A stretch of 60,000 bases of DNA from Takakia lepidozioides (GCA_030704615.1 CM060733.1:36830001-36890000), one strand, 5' to 3'; counted from the stretch's first letter, positions 43,335-55,393 are shown. Made by a program: numbers and translations. The notes: generated by a model not told the origin, from the letters alone.

Positions 43335-46300
43335 TTCCTTTGCTGCAGCTAGAAGTAGCTCCCTACACTTGCTTCCAGGCATTCATTATGAGGGGTGCAT
43401 GATCACCTGACTTTTTGACTGTCAAGCTTTCTTGCTTGATTGGCTGTACTGGCGCAAGGGTTTGGAGGGGATCAAGCTCTGTCATTAGAGCTAAGCCCTA
43501 GCACCTTATCACTGCGACAGACATTTCCAACACAAACAGGCCTTGATGATGGCTTTGTGAGCTCAGATAGTGAGGGCAAGGGAAAATGGTATGTCTTACT
43601 ACCACCTTGTATCAGGCCTTTGTTCAGGTGGGCAGTGATTGTCCTTGCTTGAGTGAGTTATGATGTCGGGCAAGATGAGAATCTGCCATGTAAGTCTCAG
43701 TGTGAGATTTTAACTTTTTCCTGTTTAGGTTAAGCTACTTCGAGGTGGGGCCTGTGATGGCCATGAAACTCTTTTATAAGGTCTGCAATTGGAAGTGGTA
43801 ATTTCTATGATCTTGCACTCCGTTGTTATTTCATGACCTATTGTGTAGGAGGAAAACTCTGTTTGGGGTTTAAGCACAAGTTTTTCTCTATGGGACATCT
43901 TTGTCTCTTGCTTCTGACTTGGTTGGCCACTATTGTGGGAAACCACGTGGTGGTCATTCCTAGAGGATGAGGATGGTGAAGCCACATTAGCATAAGCTTT
44001 GCACGGGCTTCACTTTTAAACTTATGAATATCTGGGGAAAGCACACTATATTGTTCTTTCAATTCCCATCCTTTTGGTCTTACAGCAGTTTGACTATGCC
44101 CAGAAGGCTGTAGTTATTAGAACCCAAAACCCTAATCTATCTTGAGAAAAATGTCCCGATGAAATGATAATTCCTTAAGGTTTGTTGGACTCCCAAAGTA
44201 ATCTAGAGAATGGGTCACTGAAGAATTTGGTTATGGATTGTCAGCTGCAAAGTCCTTGCAAAAGGTGAAGGCATATCTAGGGGAAGTGACTCCTCTGCAT
44301 GAACAGTCATGCAGCCATCTTAAGAGTACACAGGCAAACTTCCTCTGAAGGGTCCCAAGATATCTTCTCCCTTGTGGACGAGGTTAGATAAAGCACTGCA
44401 GTAATGAAGAGTTCGGTCTTTGTGAATTATATGCTCTGCAGTGTTTTGGTGTATCTTTTCCTGACCACAGGCTTGTCATTGATATATCTGAAGAGTCCAT
44501 CAACAAAATAACGTGGTGCATGTTGTTTCATTAGATGGATAGTCTGTTTTTAGATTTCTAAGTGTCCTCTTACATAGCAGCTCAAGCAGGAAAGTAAGAA
44601 AGATGAGGCTTGCAAGGCAAATAGTGATTTTCATGTTACATAATTTTCTCAACTTGGATGGGTGTCCAGTTTCTCCCCTTGGAGGTGGATTCACCATGGC
44701 TTTTATGAAACAAACCTGTTTGGTGCTCTGGTTGGGCATTACACTCGGAAGGTCCCTTCTACTGCACTTGGTTGTCTGTGGGTTTCTTTGACGGTGTGTT
44801 AAGTGACACTCTTGTGGTTAGGTTTTTCTCAAGGGAGATGAACTTCGATAACTCTGTAGCTGTGGTAGACTCTGGATCTATATATTTGCATGTAAATAGT
44901 TAGGTTTGATGTTGCACATGCATAAATCAGAAAATATATTTGTGCATGAGGGAAGCAATTTGACATTAGATATCGAATTGAGCGCTGCACTAGGTCTGCG
45001 CAATCAAAAGGATCATTTGATACAGAAGAGAAGTTCTCCCCCCCTTCCCTGTGCAGTGTCGCATCAGAAAGCCTTACGTCAAGGTTACCGAGAGGTTATT
45101 TTCTCCTCTCTATCAAGGGGCCTGATTTGTGAGCTGTTGCTCTCAGGTGGAGAAGGTGCTGAACTGCTTGGGGGAGGGAAAAAATGATTGTTTTATTGTA
45201 ACTCACATCTGAAAGAGTACAAAAGTGACAAATTGCAAGAGAAAGAATTTACCTTCTTGGGGAATGTGATTCGTAGTGTTGTTGTTGTTTTTTTGTCAGG
45301 TAGCCCTTCCTTTTTAGTGACAGGTTAATTTTTTTTTAACTTTCACTGTGAAGAACAACTTTGAGAAAATGCCTTTCACTGGACAGGTTGACAAGCTTTT
45401 GACCTTTCACACAACCATGTTATATGAAATTAAAAATGAAAAATGAAAAGAAGTGTGAAGTGTGAAGTTCTTACCATTAGTCCACAGTCAATCTTTGTGG
45501 GCTGAATCAGTTGGACCAGACCCTAGAAGACTGATTCAGCTGGACCACGGACCCTAGAAGACTCCCTCGATCAAGCGCACCACGGATGAAAGGGCTTTGC
45601 CCCGGGTCCTAATCATAAGTGCCCGACGCATTGTGTCCAACAGAGCGTGGAGGGGCTTGGACGATCATTTTTGTGTGCAGGTGAGGCTCTAAATAGCTGC
45701 ATCCCCAAACTACTTAGGCCGTTCTGAACTTAACCCTTAAAGGATGAGCTATTTTTTGGTGGGCCCGCTAAAAAAGGGTGTATACCCTTATGGACGGTGT
45801 AACTTCTTACCCACAATCATCCATGGGGATGAACCTTATACTTATGTGCATATCTACTAGATCCATGTCCTGTCAAAAATATAGGCAATTGACCGTTGCA
45901 TACGGGAGATTATAACAAACTAATATGCCCCAATTTGGAAATATATTCAAAACTTGTATGGAAAAAATTGTTTGACCACAAAATTGAAGTATCGAGTTGA
46001 ATCTTTCTAGACAAATGCCCTCCATAATCTTTATATGGCACCTAAACTACTGCCTCCCCAAAAAATCAGACCAAAATTCCAAAAATTCAGATAGGCTGCT
46101 TTTGTATGTGAAATCTGGGGGTTAAATTATCTTGCTTTGGCTTCTTTCTCAAGTACACCCAGGTGACATTTGTTTTCCAATTCCTTTGGTAAGTAAGTGC
46201 ACAGTAACATTTCATGGTGCCTTGTCCAAATTTTTGGCATTATGATAAATTTTCAGCCCTAGATGTTATCTTGAAGATTGCCCATTTGGCTGCCAAGTAG

Positions 46301-46917
46301 GCAGTGCTCTAACACTGGATTTCCTGAAACCTGGCACTTTGCGAAATTCTAGGGAGCAGAGCTTTTATGATTTTTTGGTGTGTTAATGATATCTGAATAA
46401 TGCAGGGTAGCTGCATTTGCAAGGGGTCAGCTTGGTTATCAGTTTATGATTTAGGGTTTGTTACTTCCATCATCTCAATACTTAGGCCGGGGTCATTGTA
46501 AGTGGTACAATCCTCCCCAAAGCATTCTTCTAGTTTGATGAATCTTCTTAGCTAAATAGATAGTGGTATTTAGGTCAGGTTTGCATATGCTCTTTGCAAG
46601 GGCAAATGCTGTGGGCATTGATAGGATGTCATGATGATTATCAAAGAATGAGAACTGGAGGCCTTGGGCCAGAGTTTTTGTCCAGCTCTGGGTGAGAGAA
46701 AAGAATGGGAAAGAGGGAAAGTCAGGACCTTGCTGTCTGGCTGCTTAAGTGATTATGACCCGTGGCATCATGCCTTGCTGATTGAACAATCATATCTGCA
46801 TTAGTAGGTGAATTAACACCAAGGGCATTGCCCTTCTGGATTTTGTTGAGCTGAATAGAGGGTTGTTGTGTCCGTATGCAATCACCCTCATGAATGGCAA
46901 ATCACCACGGATTGAAG
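43335..46917. other. long non-coding region downstream of the kinase gene
   Basis: The first few hundred bases are presumably the kinase 3' untranslated region; no clear polyadenylation site was chosen. Further on only short open frames occur, none with a recognised family. Near 45505-45565 the phrase GACCCTAGAAGACT occurs twice in about 50 bases. Confidence 0.5.
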
Positions 46918-47208
46918 CCTACAGTCTGCCTTGGATAAATGTTAACAGTGGGGAGTAGGAAAAAAATAACATTTAGACAAGGTTAACGCATTAACAGTTA
47001 TGAAGGGGCTAATTGTAACACATTAACATTTATAGAAGGTAACATTTAACAAATATAAGATTTATGAAATTAACACTTATGAAACAAAGTGTAATTGTAT
47101 GGAGTCATTCAGTTAGGGTAGGAACTATGAATCGATTGTGGTCTGATGAGTATCTCTAATATGCATATCATCGACTAGGCGTTATGGCTAAAATAGTTTT
47201 CATAACGT

Positions 47209-47537
47209 CATAAGAGCATCTCCACACCGGGGGTCCCTAAATGCCCCTACAACGGCAAAGGAGCCCCCGGCCCTGGTATCCGCGCCCGGGGCCGTACTTT
47301 CGTGTAGAGGCCCGCCAGACCCGGCCAATACCTGCTGGAGCGACTACAAACACGATTTCCTGCATTTATGGCTTGAGGCAGTCCAGGTGGTCCCTCCGGA
47401 GCAAGGCATGTCAGCCGAAAAGACATGTGCATGTGCAAGGTAGTTTGATGGGGTTGCAGCTGGGGAGGGGAGTGTTGGAGGCCGTAGGAGGTTACCGTTG
47501 CGGGTTGTTTGGTGTACCCCCGGCCGAGATGCTCTTA
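47209..47537. mobile_element. nested MITE 1
   Basis: Inverted ends TAAGAGCATCTC (47209-47220) and GAGATGCTCTTA (47525-47536), extended inward by a CCGGGGGT/ACCCCCGG block. The GAGCATCTCC end is typical of PIF/Harbinger-like (Tourist) MITEs in plants. The interior is GC-rich and non-coding. Confidence 0.6.
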
Positions 47538-47995
47538 GAGCATTTCCAACGGTGAACGCCATCAGGCCCGCCAAGCTGCCCATGGCGTAGAGCTTTGGCG
47601 TGGGATTTGGCTCATGGCGTGGAGTTTGGTGGAAGGACGTCCACAGGGGTCACGTTAAATCGAGCGCCAAGGTGAGCTGGCTAGCCTGCCGAAGCCACGT
47701 GTTGGCTCCAGGCTGCGCCACACTTGCTCTTTATCCCCAAAAGCAAGAGCGTCTGTTCTTTATAACTCATGCGCGACGTGCCAGATTTGCTCCCTGTGCT
47801 CTCGGGCGTGCACGTGCGCGCTTGGCGGAGGTCCAAAGATGGAAAATATGGCGTGCTCCCTAGCCTTGGCGTAGGTCCCTCCGCGCCAAATATAGTGTTG
47901 GCGAGGTATGCTGGGCACGATCCAGGAAACGCCATGCCAAAATGGCGTTGGAAATGGCATGGCATGGCGTACCTACATTGGGGGTGCCCTAAGGC
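47533..47995. mobile_element. nested MITE 2, adjacent to MITE 1
   Basis: The left end CTTAGAGCATTTCCAACGG (47533-47551) corresponds to the complement of CCTACATTGGGGGTGCCCTAAGG at the right end (about 47972-47994), an imperfect inverted repeat. The interior is rich in GGCGT/ACGCC words, including several GGCATGGCGT copies near 47950-47972. It shares the TTAG join with MITE 1. Confidence 0.5.
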
Positions 47996-48479
47996 CTTTG
48001 TTCCAAACATTGGGAAATTGTAGCTATGGCCATTTTTGGCATCTTTGAATGCTACCATCTATTTGCAAAACATCTAACATGACTGCAATTACCACATATG
48101 TGGTCTAGTCTCTCGAAAACAACCTCCATGTCAAGTGTCCAAATGTGGAACATACGAACATACACTCCTTGTATCAAGGTATTCGCTTATGATCTGATCA
48201 CTTTAGTATTACCTCCCGCTTACTTTCTAGTCTTCTGATTGGTTATGTTGTAGGATGCAATCTTAGCATAATCTAGTCTAGTTTGGAATTTATAATTATG
48301 GAGCATATCTCCTGTTAGCTGAAGCCTTTATGGTGCATTTAACATTTATTGAGGGCAAATTAACAATTAACAAATAACACTTAATGATTAGTGTGCACAA
48401 GTAAGGGAGTAAAATTTTCTTAACATTTATGGTAGTTTAACGTTTATAGAGGTAACATTTATCCAGGGCAGACTGTACC

Positions 48480-50109
48480 TGCAACTGTGTTTTCCTCTTC
48501 CGCTGCAGCACAGATGTGGAGTAACAAGGCTCACTGTGATAACTCGGGTAAATTAGTGTTTAGGTCACTGTTTTCATACTACAACCCCTTCTCCTCCTGG
48601 GCTTTACCAAGCACCAGGGGTGGGCCCCGCGATTTGGGAGATCTCAAGGGTACAAAACAAACAAACTACCTTGCTTCATATCTTCTCCTTGCAAGGCCAA
48701 CCATATTACAAAAGACAGTACATTTCCGATGTTTTTCTTCCACAACTTCGCTCCCATCAATATGACTGCATCAGAGGCTTATCAAAAGATCGTTCTCAGT
48801 TTTAATTGGAGAGAGATGGAATCATAGCAGAATTGCATTAGTGCAAAGACTCGAAGATGTAGGCTCCTTGCATCCAATCAAATGGATCTCATGAAACCAA
48901 CTGAGGATGTAGTGCACATGACAACCCATTTGGAGAACAGAAGAGGCTCTGAAGTGTAGGCTGGCAGTCCAATGATTTCTCAGGCTTCTCCTTGAGACAA
49001 CCAAAATAATTCTCTTCTGAGGCTTCTATTGTCTTCTCAGGCATTTGGTGATCCAGTTGTCCAATGCTGCCTGATGGTCATGGTGGCTTAGATAATCAAC
49101 ACTAAAAAATACTTACAAACAGGTCCCCAGAAATGTCCTCAAATATGAAGTATGCTTACTGGTTTCTATCACTAAAGATCAGTGGCATCTGGAGTCCGAG
49201 GTCCTTCAACGCTGCCAGCCAGCAACTTGATCTCTTCAGCGTGGCCATGCACTGCCTCACTCTGTGCATTGGTTACCATTGTTTGCATAGGATTGCTTGA
49301 CCAAAAAACAGTCACATGAGAAAAGCTTCAACTTGACAGCCCATGATTTCATTTTGCAATTCCTTTATCTGGAAATATCCCTTCCAATCAGGAAAAGTTG
49401 TAGTAAGTTAGCCTTTAACTCTCAAAGTGAAGGGGCCAGCAAGGAAGGCAGGAGCAACGGAACAACATAAATTTACACAGTTAGCTAGTAAATAAAATAC
49501 AGGGTTTTGAGTGGACATGAGTGGTTTCTCTCTGTTCAGAGGATAAGCTATTGGATACAATGAGGCATATATTGCTGTTGGGTGTGTTCACTCAATGTTC
49601 TAGTGTCTGGAGGTGTAGTATGTATTATGGGGCAATATCTCTCTGTATAACTTTCGCAGACTAAGAGGAAAAACCTGAAACAAAAATGGAGGGAAAAGAA
49701 GCAAAAGAAAAACAGGAGACTGCAAGAACACCCTGTGTAAACATTACATTCAAATTTCAACAGGTGTCAGGATCGTAATGAAGACCAACATTTTCCTTTC
49801 CTACTTACTTTTGCACACTTGGAGAATTGCAGAAATATGTTTCCTTCTCAATCTAGGAATTGGAGTCCAGCTTGGCAAGCAATACTTGATCTCTCAAGAC
49901 CGATGTCCTCATCTATAAACTGGCGCCCGGCAGGGAGATCCTACTTGACCATCTCTCAGTGGAGAAAGTGTTCTTTGACCAAATCAAGCAAAGAGTTGAT
50001 ATCTTTTTCAGACTGATTCTATGCTCAAAGACCTCCTGGCTGCATGGAAACATTTGGTCCCAAGCACTCCTTATATAACAGAAATCTCATGCCCAGGACA
50101 ATTCACTCA
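48480..50109. other. non-coding spacer downstream of the DUF1644 gene
   Basis: No gene recognised. The part next to 50109 is expected to be the 3' untranslated region of the minus-strand gene. Confidence 0.45.
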
Positions 50110-51354
50110 TCACAACACATCACCTCTTCCTCGCTGCCGGCTTCTGCGCCTCCGACTTGTGGACCCTAAACTCCGTTCCACATTTGCACTACCCTCTGAC
50201 ATATTGATCTGCTCAGTAGAGCCACTGCTACCTGGCATATTTTCCCCCCACAAATCATGTCGGGCAAAAGAGGAGTGTGCTATTTGATAATATCGGCCTC
50301 TGCCTCGAGATGGAATCCGTGTTGCTCCAGCCAATGAAGCTCCTGGCCAAGGCACTTGAAACAGCAGGAACACTGCCCACTCTGGAGGACCGCTGTCATC
50401 ACCCTCATCATGATGCTCCTCGTCATCATCAATACTGCGATCCCCAAGAACTGTGGCACCTGGCATGGCCAACCTTATAGTGCTCAGCACATCACCCAAG
50501 TCCCGCTGCCGCTCCAACCGACGCCAATCCCGCTGTCGCACAGGGTCAATGTCAGAGGGCCGGGCCGAGGGATGGACTCCCCGTGCATGCTTCCGTAGCT
50601 CATCATATGGGCCAGTAAATGGACATTCTTCTTGAGAACAGCTCCGTATCTTACAGTTCAGATGTTGACGAGCAGACTCCACAACTTTCCACCCCACAAT
50701 TTTTCCTCGGCAAAGGGGGCAAAGCAGATCCGCCACATCACCTTTGTCCCCCGCCAGAGCTCCTCTTAAAAGTTCCAAGGAGGCCATTCCGGCGACACCA
50801 TCTCTCTCAGACTCAACAACTGCGACACCAGTTTCTATCATCTGCTCAGCACCGGCTCCTGGAGACCCTCTAACAGCCCTCGAAGATGAAAACCTGGCCA
50901 GAGCTCTGTCAGACCTTTCATGACCGCCAAAGCTCAAGGCTCCACCACCAGTTGCACCGCTACCATTCTTCTTAAAGTGGTCATGAGCTTTGGTATATTG
51001 ATCAAGGCAATTAGAGTGACGGTAACTGGTATCACACATGTAGGGTCGGCAACCCTTTTCATGAGAGCTACAGATTAACAGAACCGCATTGTGAGGGTGC
51101 TCCATACAAATCGGACATGTCGCCTCTTCCCACTCTTTTCTCTCTTTTCTTACTGCGGCCTCTTCCTCATCCTCGGATGAACTATCATCTACCATGAATC
51201 CTCTGCCAGGACTAGCGATAGGCTCGTACACAGCGGAGTCTTCCCCATCCTTGGATGCACTTCCCCGTGCTCTCCCACGACTAGCGTAAGGGTCGTGCAC
51301 TCCGGCCCGGGCTCTTGGTGACAGCAGCCTGCGACTGCCTGGAGCCTTTGGCAT
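50110..51354 (-). CDS. DUF1644 family zinc-finger protein
   Basis: An intact single-exon frame of 414 residues. DUF1644 proteins are a plant family of probable nuclear zinc-finger proteins, linked in rice and Arabidopsis to stress and ABA responses; the biochemical role is not settled. Visible domains: an N-terminal Arg/Ser-rich stretch, an acidic run (SSSEDEEEAA, 58-67), a first Cys-rich block from Cys80 with CPICMEHPHNAVLL, SSHEKGCRPYMCDTSYRH and CLDQY, and a second block from Cys212 with CPLCRGKIVGWKVVE, CSQEECPFTG and LRKHARGVHPSARP. Then RRLERQRDLGDVLSTIR (279-294) and MPGATVLGD (297-305), both family hallmarks. The C-terminus is Gly/Arg/Ser-rich (RRRRSRQRGRGDVL). The first Met at 51354 fits the family start (MPK...). 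It stands alone; neighbours are transposon relics. Very likely functional. Confidence 0.9.
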   Translation of the reverse strand: MPKAPGSRRLLSPRARAGVHDPYASRGRARGSASKDGEDSAVYEPIASPGRGFMVDDSSSEDEEEAAVRKERKEWEEATCPICMEHPHNAVLLICSSHEKGCRPYMCDTSYRHSNCLDQYTKAHDHFKKNGSGATGGGALSFGGHERSDRALARFSSSRAVRGSPGAGAEQMIETGVAVVESERDGVAGMASLELLRGALAGDKGDVADLLCPLCRGKIVGWKVVESARQHLNCKIRSCSQEECPFTGPYDELRKHARGVHPSARPSDIDPVRQRDWRRLERQRDLGDVLSTIRLAMPGATVLGDRSIDDDEEHHDEGDDSGPPEWAVFLLFQVPWPGASLAGATRIPSRGRGRYYQIAHSSFARHDLWGENMPGSSGSTEQINMSEGSANVERSLGSTSRRRRSRQRGRGDVL

Positions 51355-52160
51355 CCTGACTCGCCTTTCTTAAGATTCTCCAATTGGACGCCCTTGTCAA
51401 AGTATACCACAACACAGATGTGAAGGAGGACCAGCAATTCGCAATTCAGGTCATACTATAGAGACGGGAGCAAAGGGATGCACATGGACCCGGAAGATCT
51501 CTCCTCTAGACCTGCAATTGGCAGACGAAAGGAAGAGATGACGTGGATAAGTAACCCCTGCCCTCTGGGATGAAGGTTCTTAACCAAACATAACAGGAGG
51601 AGATGGGACAGATCCCGACGGCTACCACGGATTAAGCAGGAAGAGAACAAACACGGCGGTCCGAAACCCTCCATCCAAACACTGCCACCATATCCCCGTG
51701 TACCAGAAAGCACAAAACACTACACAAACAAGAACACACCAACCTCGTTGTCCGATCACGTATCCCAACAGCACCCCGCAAACAAGACTCGCGTTTGCTT
51801 GCACGGATACCAGCAAGAGAAGCAGATGATGTAGAATGAACAAGCCTGTTAGATCCTGCCTTTCAAAAGAAAAGCTTAGCAGTGTGAATCTGCTTATCCC
51901 CTACACCTAGCTTGCAGAAAAGCCTCCCGAATCCAGCAGGAGCGGGAAGCAGAAGCAGCAGCAGCGGGTCTCTTCGGAGTGCGAGAGCTAGGGTAGGGCA
52001 GAAGACACAAGAAGCTGCCTGTCTCGCCCCTCCCTCTCTTTAGGGGCCAACACCACCACACCGTCGGTGCACCACTCCTCACCGACGAACGAATAATGAT
52101 TCTGTGGACGAAAAGTCTATATGTCAGGAATTTCCGTCTATATGTCAGAGGTTTTTCAAC
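51355..52160 (-). promoter_or_regulatory. upstream region of the DUF1644 gene
   Basis: No other gene is seen here. This is expected to hold the promoter and 5' untranslated region. No TATA box was assigned; an intron in the untranslated region cannot be excluded. Confidence 0.35.
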
Positions 52161-52919
52161 TTTATCTTTTGCTTTTTGCTTTTTTCTTGTCTTTCTTAAA
52201 GAAGGGGACAGAAATTAATTGAAGAAAAGAGTCACATAAAGGTGGGAAAAATAACCACCAAGGGAGGCCGTGAGGGGTACATCCCCGTGACCATAGCAAA
52301 CTTGCTAAAGGGAAGAAGGTAGGGGAGGGTGCAATTTGAGAGGGAATGGGGGTGGCGATTGAGAGAGGTTTGCAAACAAGTGATAGAGGGAGAGATAGGC
52401 AAGGATCATCTGCAGATAGATACGCTAGGAATACCGATAATGCAAAGGGGGCCAAGCCCTTAATTTGATTAAGGAAAAAGGTCTTTTTAGCAGCTGATGG
52501 GGGTTGGATTTTGGAGAAGCTGCAACGAGGTGCAGTAGCTGAGGCAACAACAGAGGCCGCACTTCTAGAACTTGAATTGCGCACGGAATTTGGGAACTCT
52601 TGCACGTTTGTGGCGCCAATTGTAGTCCACATCATCTACATCACCAGGGGACTTCCCATTGAGGGGGGATGGAATGTTGTCATCTAAATTTTGAGTTGGA
52701 AACACTGGCGCCGAGCATGCAACCTTTGCCCTAGGAGTCATGGAAGTCTTGAAGCAGTTTCTCGTTGCTCCGAAGTTCTAGAAATAGCTGCACAAACAGT
52801 AGACCAAGCCTTCCGCCCATCAGTCAACAAATCGTGGTAAGTATTAAATAATACTGATCTGCCTCTGGGGGGTTTTCCCTCAAAAACCCAAGCACATCTT
52901 GTTTTCTATAGATTCCATA
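52161..52919. other. spacer with an unsupported ORF
   Basis: A 157-residue minus-strand frame (52635-52162) has a hydrophobic middle and a Lys-rich end, with no recognised family. I treat it as unproven. Confidence 0.3.
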
Positions 52920-53215
52920 AGGTAAGTGCTCTAAGAGCAGCCCAAACCGGACAAATAGTCTGCACTTGCCCTGGGAGGAAGTTTAGAAACAACAGAAAAG
53001 GCGGGGAGGCAAATGGGAAGATATTCCAGTGAGACTAAGTGCCAGACTTTATAGATTGCAGAACAAGAGGCAGTGCTCAATGGATTCCGGAATATAGCTG
53101 CATAGAGAGCAGATAGGGTTGTCTTCATGGGTGCGTTGTCTTACTGAGAGCCTTTCTGTGCGTGAGTTTCAAGAGAAAACCAGAGAGCTTGGCTGGTCTA
53201 TCCTTCATCTAGATG
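52920..53215 (-). pseudogene. LINE zf-RVT-like remnant
   Basis: On the minus strand the text from about 53190 reads ALSVRQRTHEDNPICSLCSY and then IPESIEHCLFCNL, followed after a shift by KVWHLVSLEYLP. The spacing CxxC...E..HCLF.C...W is that of the zf-RVT zinc finger at the end of plant LINE-type reverse transcriptases. Only this part remains, next to the Ty3 element. Confidence 0.55.
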
Positions 53216-53224
53216 TTTTTCCAG

Positions 53225-53816
53225 ATTTTATCCCAGGGCAGACTAGAGGTACAAGACTAGGCAAGAAGTCAAGGTCGGCGTGGCCGTATGCACGATGAGG
53301 AAATAGAAATCAAGACGATATTTATAACAATGAACAATGGTACAAGATATTGGAACACGACTTGAATGCTGGAATGCCGGAAACTGGACTAGAGTACCAG
53401 ATACTGGAAACTGGGCTAGGATACCGGGAACTGTAAACAAAAGTAGCTTGAAATGGTGTTGGCGAGACTGAAGAGTATCCAGTCTCGCCTCCTATATATA
53501 CTGGTCACTAAGAAGCTTCCCTTATGGAGGTTTCTTGTTGGAGAAGTTTTCAAGATTAAACAAATGTTTCTTGATGGAGCTTCCTTAAACAAATGAGGTA
53601 TTTTTATAGAGAAATTTCCTCCAAATGAAGCTACCTGAGCAGTTTCTCAAATTACACTTGGTAATTTGATAAATTCCCGATAACTTGGTAAGTAATGGTA
53701 AATCATGGTAGATCATGGTAAATCACGGTAAGTCATGATAACTTCCGGGTAACATGGTAACTTGGTAATCTCAGGGATTTACTCCTGGTAAATTCCTCTG
53801 GGCTATGTCCGTGACA
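53225..53816 (-). repeat. 3' LTR of the Ty3 element
   Basis: On the minus strand it starts TGTCACGGACATAGCCCAGA directly after a polypurine tract. The first 100 or so bases match 56582-56685. The outer (left) end is not resolved, so 53225 is approximate. It contains a TATATATA box at 53493-53500, a perfect hairpin at 53461-53489, and short tandem repeats of GGTAAATCAT-like words at 53690-53750. Confidence 0.65.
53461..53489 (-). other. 10-bp stem hairpin next to the LTR TATA box
   Basis: GGCGAGACTG (53461-53470) and CAGTCTCGCC (53480-53489) are perfect complements with a 9-base loop. On the coding (minus) strand of the element this lies just downstream of the TATATATA box, near the likely RNA start. 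Confidence 0.7.
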
Positions 53817-53836
53817 TCAACCCCTCCTCTAGCGCC
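53817..53836 (-). promoter_or_regulatory. polypurine tract of the Ty3 element
   Basis: On the minus strand GCTAGAGGAGGGGTTGA immediately precedes the TGTCAC start of the 3' LTR, as needed for plus-strand priming. Confidence 0.65.
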
Positions 53837-54114
53837 GAGTTTCTCGATGAGCGGTAAAATCTTGGACTTGCTTAGAGTTGGAGAAAATCCAAAATCCGGC
53901 GAATGGTACTTGCCAAGTATTCGGTTCTTCATTCTTGACTTAAATGATTTATAGGTCCCTGCAATCATCGATAATGTCCAACACCTTGAACTTGGGACCA
54001 CGCAGTGATTTGAGCATTCTGATTCTCGAAGCTGTCTTCAAACATGATGTCGTTGCCCTCTACGTCTGAAATCTCAACCTCCAACAGAAGTATCAGACTT
54101 CGTCGACTTCATAC
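53837..54114 (-). pseudogene. chromodomain-like end of the integrase
   Basis: On the minus strand fragments in two frames resemble a chromodomain: IEYEVDEV, then KFKVLDIIDDCRD and VKNEEPNTWQ followed by QVQDFTAHRE. Chromodomains at the integrase end define chromoviruses and are thought to direct insertion to chromatin. Stops and frame changes are present, so this is a decayed copy. Confidence 0.4.
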
Positions 54115-54462
54115 TCAATTCCTGATTGACTTCGATTGGTGGAGGTGGTACGGAGACTCTCCCTGGAATATTCGATGGATGATACAACTCCAATAATGAA
54201 ACATAAAAACTCGATGGATGCGCATACTTCGTGGGAGTTCAAGCCGAAAACTGACCGGATTTATTTGTCCGATAATTTTGAATGGTCCCAGGCGTTGATA
54301 ATCCAACTTATTTGATGATCGCAAGGTTTGTATGTCCCGTCGAAGAAGCCACACACGATCTCCAACCTTGAACTGGGGTTGGAGTTGGCAACGTTGATCT
54401 ACATAGTCCTTGTATTGTTTTTGAGCTTCTGCGAGGTGGAATGTAAGCTCTTTGTGAATCAT
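54115..54462 (-). pseudogene. Ty3 integrase C-terminal region
   Basis: Open frame of 115 residues beginning after the catalytic core. The block FKVGDRVWLLRRDIQT and LDYQRLGPFKII is the typical GPY/F-type module of Ty3 integrases, and FRLELP follows. It is separated from the core by a frame change near 54500-54600, where another frame encodes the intervening part. Confidence 0.75.
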
Positions 54463-54640
54463 AGGAAGATGAGTAGCAAGGTTTTCTGCAGCAAGGTTTC
54501 CAACAGTCTTTATGTGGAAAGGGTTTGCTCGAGGATGATGACCATGAAAAATAAAGTTTGTTTGGTCGAAGAATGTATAGTGTTGTTGTAGGCAAATTTA
54601 GCCAATTATCTTGGTGATAATTTATCGTACAGCGAAGATA

Positions 54641-54964
54641 CTATTCCAAAATCTGGTTTACACGTTCGGTTTGACCATCAGTATGTGGATAATTAGCTGT
54701 AGAGATGTTGATCTTAGTATCCAATATGTGAAATAATCCCCTCCAGAAATTTGATATGAACTGTGGTCCTCGATCAGATACGATGTCCTTCGGGAGTCCA
54801 TGAATGCGGTAGATATTATTGAGGAAGAGTCTTGCGGTTTCCTCGCCGATAACTGTCTTATCACATGGAATGAAATGTATCATCTTCGTAAAACAATCTA
54901 CAATAACAAGAATTGAATTGGTGGTCTTGAAAATTAGAATGTCCGTAATAAAGTCCATAGACAT
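54641..54964 (-). pseudogene. Ty3 integrase catalytic core
   Basis: Open frame of 107 residues, MSMDFITDIL at the start with the first catalytic Asp, IVSDRGPQFISNFW with the second Asp, and YPHTDGQTERVNQILE with the Glu. All three acidic residues of the DDE triad are visible. The frame is cut after NQILE. Confidence 0.85.
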
Positions 54965-55096
54965 GGACGACCATGGACCCTTGGGAATGGGTAATGGTTA
55001 AAAAATGTCGTAAGGTTGATGTTGTGGTCTTTTCACTCTAGCACGCGTGTCGCAAGATTTTATAAATTCTTTCACGAGTTTCCACATTTATGGCCA

Positions 55097-55393
55097 CTAA
55101 TAGTCCCTGGATATCAATTCCATTGTTTTGTTGAAGCCGAAATGTACTACAGCCGAAAGATCATGACATGTTTGAAGAATTCGAAGTCGTATAGGTCCTA
55201 GAGGTACATAGTGAAATCCCTTGAAATAAATTAAGACATCTTTGAATTCGAAGTCGTTTGTAACATATGGGCTGTCTCGAGGTCGATTTAATTGACTTCG
55301 TAGTGTCGTGGCAAATTGGTTGCTCTTTAGTGCTTCCTGGATCTCCTTTATGATCTCTACATCGTCATAGGTGGACATGGATAACATATTCAC
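55097..55393 (-). pseudogene. Ty3 integrase N-terminal region
   Basis: Open frame of 98 residues containing LIYFKGFHYVPLGPIRLRIL and HDLSAVVHFGFNKTMELISRDY, the arrangement of the linker and HHCC finger (L..CHD....H.G..KT...) before the catalytic core. The next frame toward 54964 is broken. Confidence 0.65.

Larger units (their letters stand above)
46918..48479. mobile_element. non-autonomous DNA transposon of about 1.56 kb
   Basis: The ends are inverted: left CAGTCTGCCTTGGATAAATG at about 46923-46942 and, at about 48452-48474, the complement of a form with one change (CCCTGG for CCTTGG). Beside both ends the motif AACATTTA or its complement is repeated many times, a subterminal-repeat pattern known from hAT-type and related elements. 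There is no transposase inside. Two GC-rich inverted-end elements are nested in it. Confidence 0.65.

Noticed and set aside
44640-44800. A reading with GGGFTMAF, considered as the RNase H part of a Ty1 (copia) element
   Set aside because: Only a few residues fit and neither flank extends the similarity.
52162-52635. A 157-codon minus-strand ORF
   Set aside because: No recognised family, unusual composition (Pro/Ser/Leu with a Lys tail from a poly-pyrimidine run), and no splice or start support.
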